DNA from: Polytrichum commune
Taxonomy: Eukaryota; Streptophyta; Polytrichopsida; Polytrichales; Polytrichaceae
Assembly (NCBI GenBank): GCA_950295325.1
Contig: OX485807.1
Location: 19,441,666 to 19,505,665, forward strand
Direction: 5' to 3'
DNA: 64,000 nucleotides
The stretch's first letter is position 1. Each line of letters opens with the position of its first letter. A model generated the notes under the pieces. That model had not been told where the DNA came from, made no database searches, and saw only the letters and a program-made list of their open reading frames with translations. Below, in pieces: positions 60,096 to 64,000 of the stretch. The translations under genes and the position numbers were made by a program.

Positions 60096-60589
60096 CACCA
60101 ACTATCCCAATTTGTAACCATGACCCACCTATATGTCTAGTGGGTAAGGGGCACTAGGACCTTACATGTCAACATGTTTCCAAGCAATAGCTCTACGTGT
60201 ACATTTAGTGGCTTAACTCTTAATGTTTTGGAGCCCAAAACGGTGGCTTGAGATTCGTGGTGTCTCTTTAAAACTCATCCATTTCATACATGAAAATGCA
60301 GTGAAATATATTCTATCATGTAATTTTTTTATTATTATGATTTGACATCAAAAAATATCATCAGGGACCCCAAATTAGTATAATAGAGTCTTGTTGCAAT
60401 GGATCGATTTTAAACCTATCTACTTTATTTGTAGCGAGATTGTCTAGTTTTGATGGACCCTTCAATATTTAGAATTCCTCTATAACTTCTATTTCAAATG
60501 AATTTAATCCTCCTTGTATTATGCTACATGTTGTTTGTAAAATGCACCAAGTGCCCACCCGAGGTGTTTGGAGATCCCAAAACCTGCAA
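60096..60589. other. gene-free spacer
   Basis: No supported feature. Confidence 0.45.
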
Positions 60590-61035
60590 TTAAATCTTTG
60601 AAGGGTATTCAAAAGGGACAAAATATGAAAAAATAACCCAAAAATAATCCAATATTTTGGAAATTGTCATCTCGGCACTAAGACAACAATTTCCATAATT
60701 TTGGATGATTTTTTTTACAAAAAATATACCTCTTCTTTTCACACTCAAGCCCTTTCAAGGACCTTAAAAAAACTCAATGAAGAACCAAATGCCAAGTATG
60801 AGCCTCTTGTTGTGTGGAGGGGGGCCATGGGTTGATGACAAATTCCTCCATCCAAAACACTTTTTGAAAAGGGCCTTTGAATGGGCCATATTGTGAAGAA
60901 CTAACCAAAAATAAAGTATCCAATGTTTTGGAGATTGCATCTTGGTGCCAATATGACAATTTCTAGAGTTTTAGATTTTGTGTTTTTTCCCCTCATTCAA
61001 GCCATGTCAAGGGCCCTTTAAAAAAATCAAGTGCC
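60590..61035 (+). repeat. degenerate tandem duplication, unit about 265 bp
   Basis: Unit 1 has AACCCAAAAATAATCCAATA, TTTTGGAAATTGTCATCTCG, CAATTTCCATAATTTTGGAT and CAAGCCCTTTCAAGG. Unit 2 has AACCAAAAATAAAGTATCCA, TTTTGGAGATTGCATCTTGG, CAATTTCTAGAGTTTTAGAT and CAAGCCATGTCAAGG in the same order. Confidence 0.7.
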
Positions 61036-61334
61036 CTTGGGGTTTGATTTCTTTTTTGACTTAAGTGGTTGAGGGGGTTGGCCCATGTGACTCCCTCTCA
61101 TTGTTCCGATCCCCCTTGATCCATTTAGGCATCCTAACATCACGTAAGGGATTGCCTCAAGATGGTTGAATGGGTGTCCTTCAAAGCCATGCATGGACCC
61201 CAAATGTGGGAAGTGCTATCATGTGAGTGGTGAGCGGTAACACATGAGCAGCGAGGCATGAAAATATTTGGAAAAACAACCACTAGTATCCTATATCCGT
61301 GTTACATCTTTTTCATATAATCCCCAACAAAAGT
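61036..61334. other. gene-free spacer
   Basis: No supported feature. Confidence 0.4.
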
Positions 61335-61490
61335 AGTTGGTGCATGCTGCCATTTAGACTTTGTTAAGGGATAGCACTTCCCTACGACACTGGCTTCCTA
61401 AGGGATCTCACAAGGTTTCAAACTCGGGCCTTTACAACATTACACCACAACACCCACCAACCAACTTATTTAGCCCCAAGGTGACTGAAT
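61335..61490 (-). mobile_element. candidate tRNA-derived SINE head
   Basis: On the minus strand GGGGCTAAATAAGTTGGTTG resembles a tRNA 5' half with an A box, followed about 40 bp later by GCCCGAGTTTGAAACC, close to a B box (GGTTCGANNCC type). It is not a tRNA gene, because no acceptor-stem pairing or CCA-side match is visible. Unrelated in sequence to the SINE at 5205. Confidence 0.45.
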
Positions 61491-64000
61491 CTATATGACC
61501 ATGCCCTTTATGTCATAATATTTTGAACGGGGAGTTTCAACATATTGCAGTTGTCCAAATAAACGCCTAACTATACTTTAAAATTCAACAACTGGAAGGT
61601 GGCATGAGTGTATGGAATAGTTATAGAAATGATGTTAGAATCAACATAAGAATGTGATCACATGCCAAGTACTAATAATGTTCTACACAAAATGTCCCAA
61701 ATGTCCATTGTCTCACCTCCACCTAAAAAATATTCAATCCAATCAAACATGTAATGGATGGTATTGACAACTATCTATGTACCTACACTATATTAGCCTA
61801 ATCATCAAGATCATCGCATTCAAGCTCCTTGTCATCTATATATGGATTACGAGCAATTCATGCAAATTGATGGCGAATTTGTGCCATCAGTTGAGTAACG
61901 CTCTTTGCATAGGGAAGCAACATCTTGGAACTTGAATGAAACTCTTATTTTTCCTCTTTTTGCAAAACTAGAGAATGATTGTTAGAATTTAAGTATACAC
62001 ATGTAATGCATTGGAGTTATGGTGAGCAGAAAATAAGGATAAATTACAAACTTACACACTCAAATGATTTTTGCAAGCAACCTTCTTTATAAGTTCTTTG
62101 TCAGAATCTAGAGAGACAATTTGGGGCTATGATCCCACTTGCATTAGGAATTAGCATTATATTGTGTAATGGGGATAAGACAACACCAAACAACACCGAG
62201 TCTTCTTTGTACGCGACAAGATGGTGGGCACAACGTCTATATGCATGGATAAACGCACCTACCCATGAAATAATAAGAAGTCAATTTTTTGGTACAAGTC
62301 ACCAACATATCAAAAAATGATTAACATATGGCTTGAAATTTTCAAAAAATAACCAACTTGCATGTTCAAAAGCACCAAGGACAACATAATCAATAATTAT
62401 TAAAGCCTCAATTAAAATTTACATTGAATCCGAGTCCTTCTCTTAACCTCCTTTCTAAGGCACCTTCGTGTTTATGAGTTGCATGCTCACTAAAGTGAGA
62501 TTAAAGTATATGTCCAATGCCTCCACATCCATCAAATTGCTAGAACCCCACCAATTCTTCGCAACTCAAAGAATAAGAGGTTGCAAACGTTCTCATGTTG
62601 TCCCATTCTTTTAAATATTTTATTCTTAGAGACAACAAGAAACAAAAGATTGTCATCAGTGAAATATGCTAAAACAAACTCAAAGAGAGCCTCAATGTTC
62701 TTACTCTTATGGATGTACAAAAAAATGCTATTAGGTGGAGAGGAAACATAGTATACTAGAAGATCTTTTGGTTAATATACTATAATTAGATCAAAGCCTC
62801 TAAAGACACCTTTCTCTTTCATCTTAAACTCACATGAGAACAACAACTAAAACTGACATTGAAGGCAAACAATTATCCATTTTCCATACAATCAAATTAT
62901 AAGAATATAAACAAATGGTCCACAAAATATAGTCAAATGATTTTCTTGACAATCCTTAACATTTTTGTCATATGAAGGTTCTTATCATCACTATTATCCA
63001 TCATAGTTGATCTTCAAGTCTTTCCTATCAATATAAAACAATTTGTTCCTGAAAGTGAGGCCCCTTTTTGTGAAGGGTTTATTTAAATTTTTGGTCCATT
63101 AAGTTTTCTATTGTAAGAATTAAGGATAAAGAATGAGGTATAATAGGAGTTATAATGATTTTAGGTATAGAAATTGGCCTAGATAGATAAGATCCCAAGC
63201 AATGGATAGAAATTCAGATGAGCCACTTGCCCAAGCTATTGATGTGGCTTCATATAACTCCACCTCATGGTAGATAATTATAAGTGGTATATACAACATT
63301 GAATATGGATCATGGTGATTTTACATAATACATACATCATTTAGAAGAAAAAAATTAAAAATTAAAAAATTAAAAAATAAAATTGATACTAGATTATATA
63401 AATTATGAAAAAAAAATACCAACTATGCGTTAAAATGGTTTTGTTCTTTAAGTGATTTCTCATCTATGTGCCAGATTTGAATCGACCGTAATGTAAACAA
63501 TGATTGAAAATGTCTCTTTTTGGGCGTTATCTTGTATTTTGTATATTAAAAAAAATGTTTAAAGAATTTGAAGTTTGTTTCATCATTGGTTCACCCAAAA
63601 CAATTGTCATGATATATTTTTCTTCCTAGTTGGTTCGATACATCTCACCCTTTCATTGCCTTGGTAATGCTTGTGTGACTCATGGTTTCATAAACAATCT
63701 TCGCAAACACCAAACCGACATAAAATACATTAAAAACTTCCAAGTCCATCAAAAAACATTACCAAAAAATGAATGATCGACCTAAAATGGTAAATGCGTA
63801 TGACTAGATGTGGTGACCACATGTTTTGATATAGTTTGTTTGGTTTTATCACTATATTCATTAATTAGAGACTTTGGAAGGTCTCAAAATAAATCCAAAT
63901 AGTTTAATATCTAGTTCAATTTCGTATTATGATGACATGTATTTGTGCCAAGTTGGTTAGTGCTGCCCATGCAAATCACTTTATTAAGTCACATTCAATA
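61491..64000. other. gene-free stretch at window end
   Basis: AT-rich DNA, short ORFs only, A/T simple sequence around 63346-63420. No gene, RNA or element boundary supported. Confidence 0.45.

Noticed and set aside
61335-61490. True tRNA gene
   Set aside because: A- and B-box-like motifs occur, but no cloverleaf with a paired acceptor stem could be drawn.

Overview
The window is nuclear DNA of a plant-lineage (streptophyte) eukaryote: AT-rich, with short phased exons, GT-AG introns and a very dense load of transposons. Three host genes can be read with complete splice structures: an RD19-type papain-like cysteine protease (16103-18374, +), a RAB23-type small GTPase (30969-33311, -) and a small twin-arginine chloroplast protein (34252-36163, +). 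RAB23 belongs to the cilium toolkit and is absent from flowering plants, so RAB23 beside a chloroplast protein points to a lineage with motile sperm (charophyte, bryophyte, lycophyte, fern, or a zooidogamous gymnosperm). The species cannot be named from this sequence.

Layout. 1-16 kb: no host gene. It holds a CACTA-type MITE (3976-4303), two ACACTAAATAT MITEs, a tRNA-derived SINE inside a dispersed repeat, two non-autonomous hAT elements with perfect 8-bp target duplications, and several solo repeat pieces. 16.1-18.4 kb: the protease gene. 18.9-30.0 kb: a nested stack. An old antisense LINE with a C-terminal RNase H was hit by a pogo/Tigger-type MITE (22850-23362) and by a chromodomain Ty3/gypsy element (24461-29689); LINE reading frame continues on both sides of the latter. 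31.0-36.2 kb: RAB23 and the chloroplast-protein gene, head to head across about 940 bp. 38.7-40.6 kb: a second, younger, 5'-truncated LINE of the same RNase H family with a 14-bp target duplication and a 3' hairpin. 41-64 kb: repeat fragments and decayed ORFs, a second Tigger MITE that keeps only the DNA-binding N-terminus, two large foldback elements of about 0.9 kb (51.7-52.6 and 53.2-54.0 kb), a third hAT copy, and duplicated noncoding repeats.

The most interesting items are the hAT family, whose ends are packed with the palindrome TAACTATAGTTA and whose interior carries one conserved exon-like segment; the chromovirus that lacks the reverse-transcriptase core and most of gag but keeps near-identical LTRs; the strand-asymmetric (A/C-rich, G-poor) RNase H LINE family; and the long foldbacks. 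All repeat alignments were made by eye from the sequence; no database search was run.
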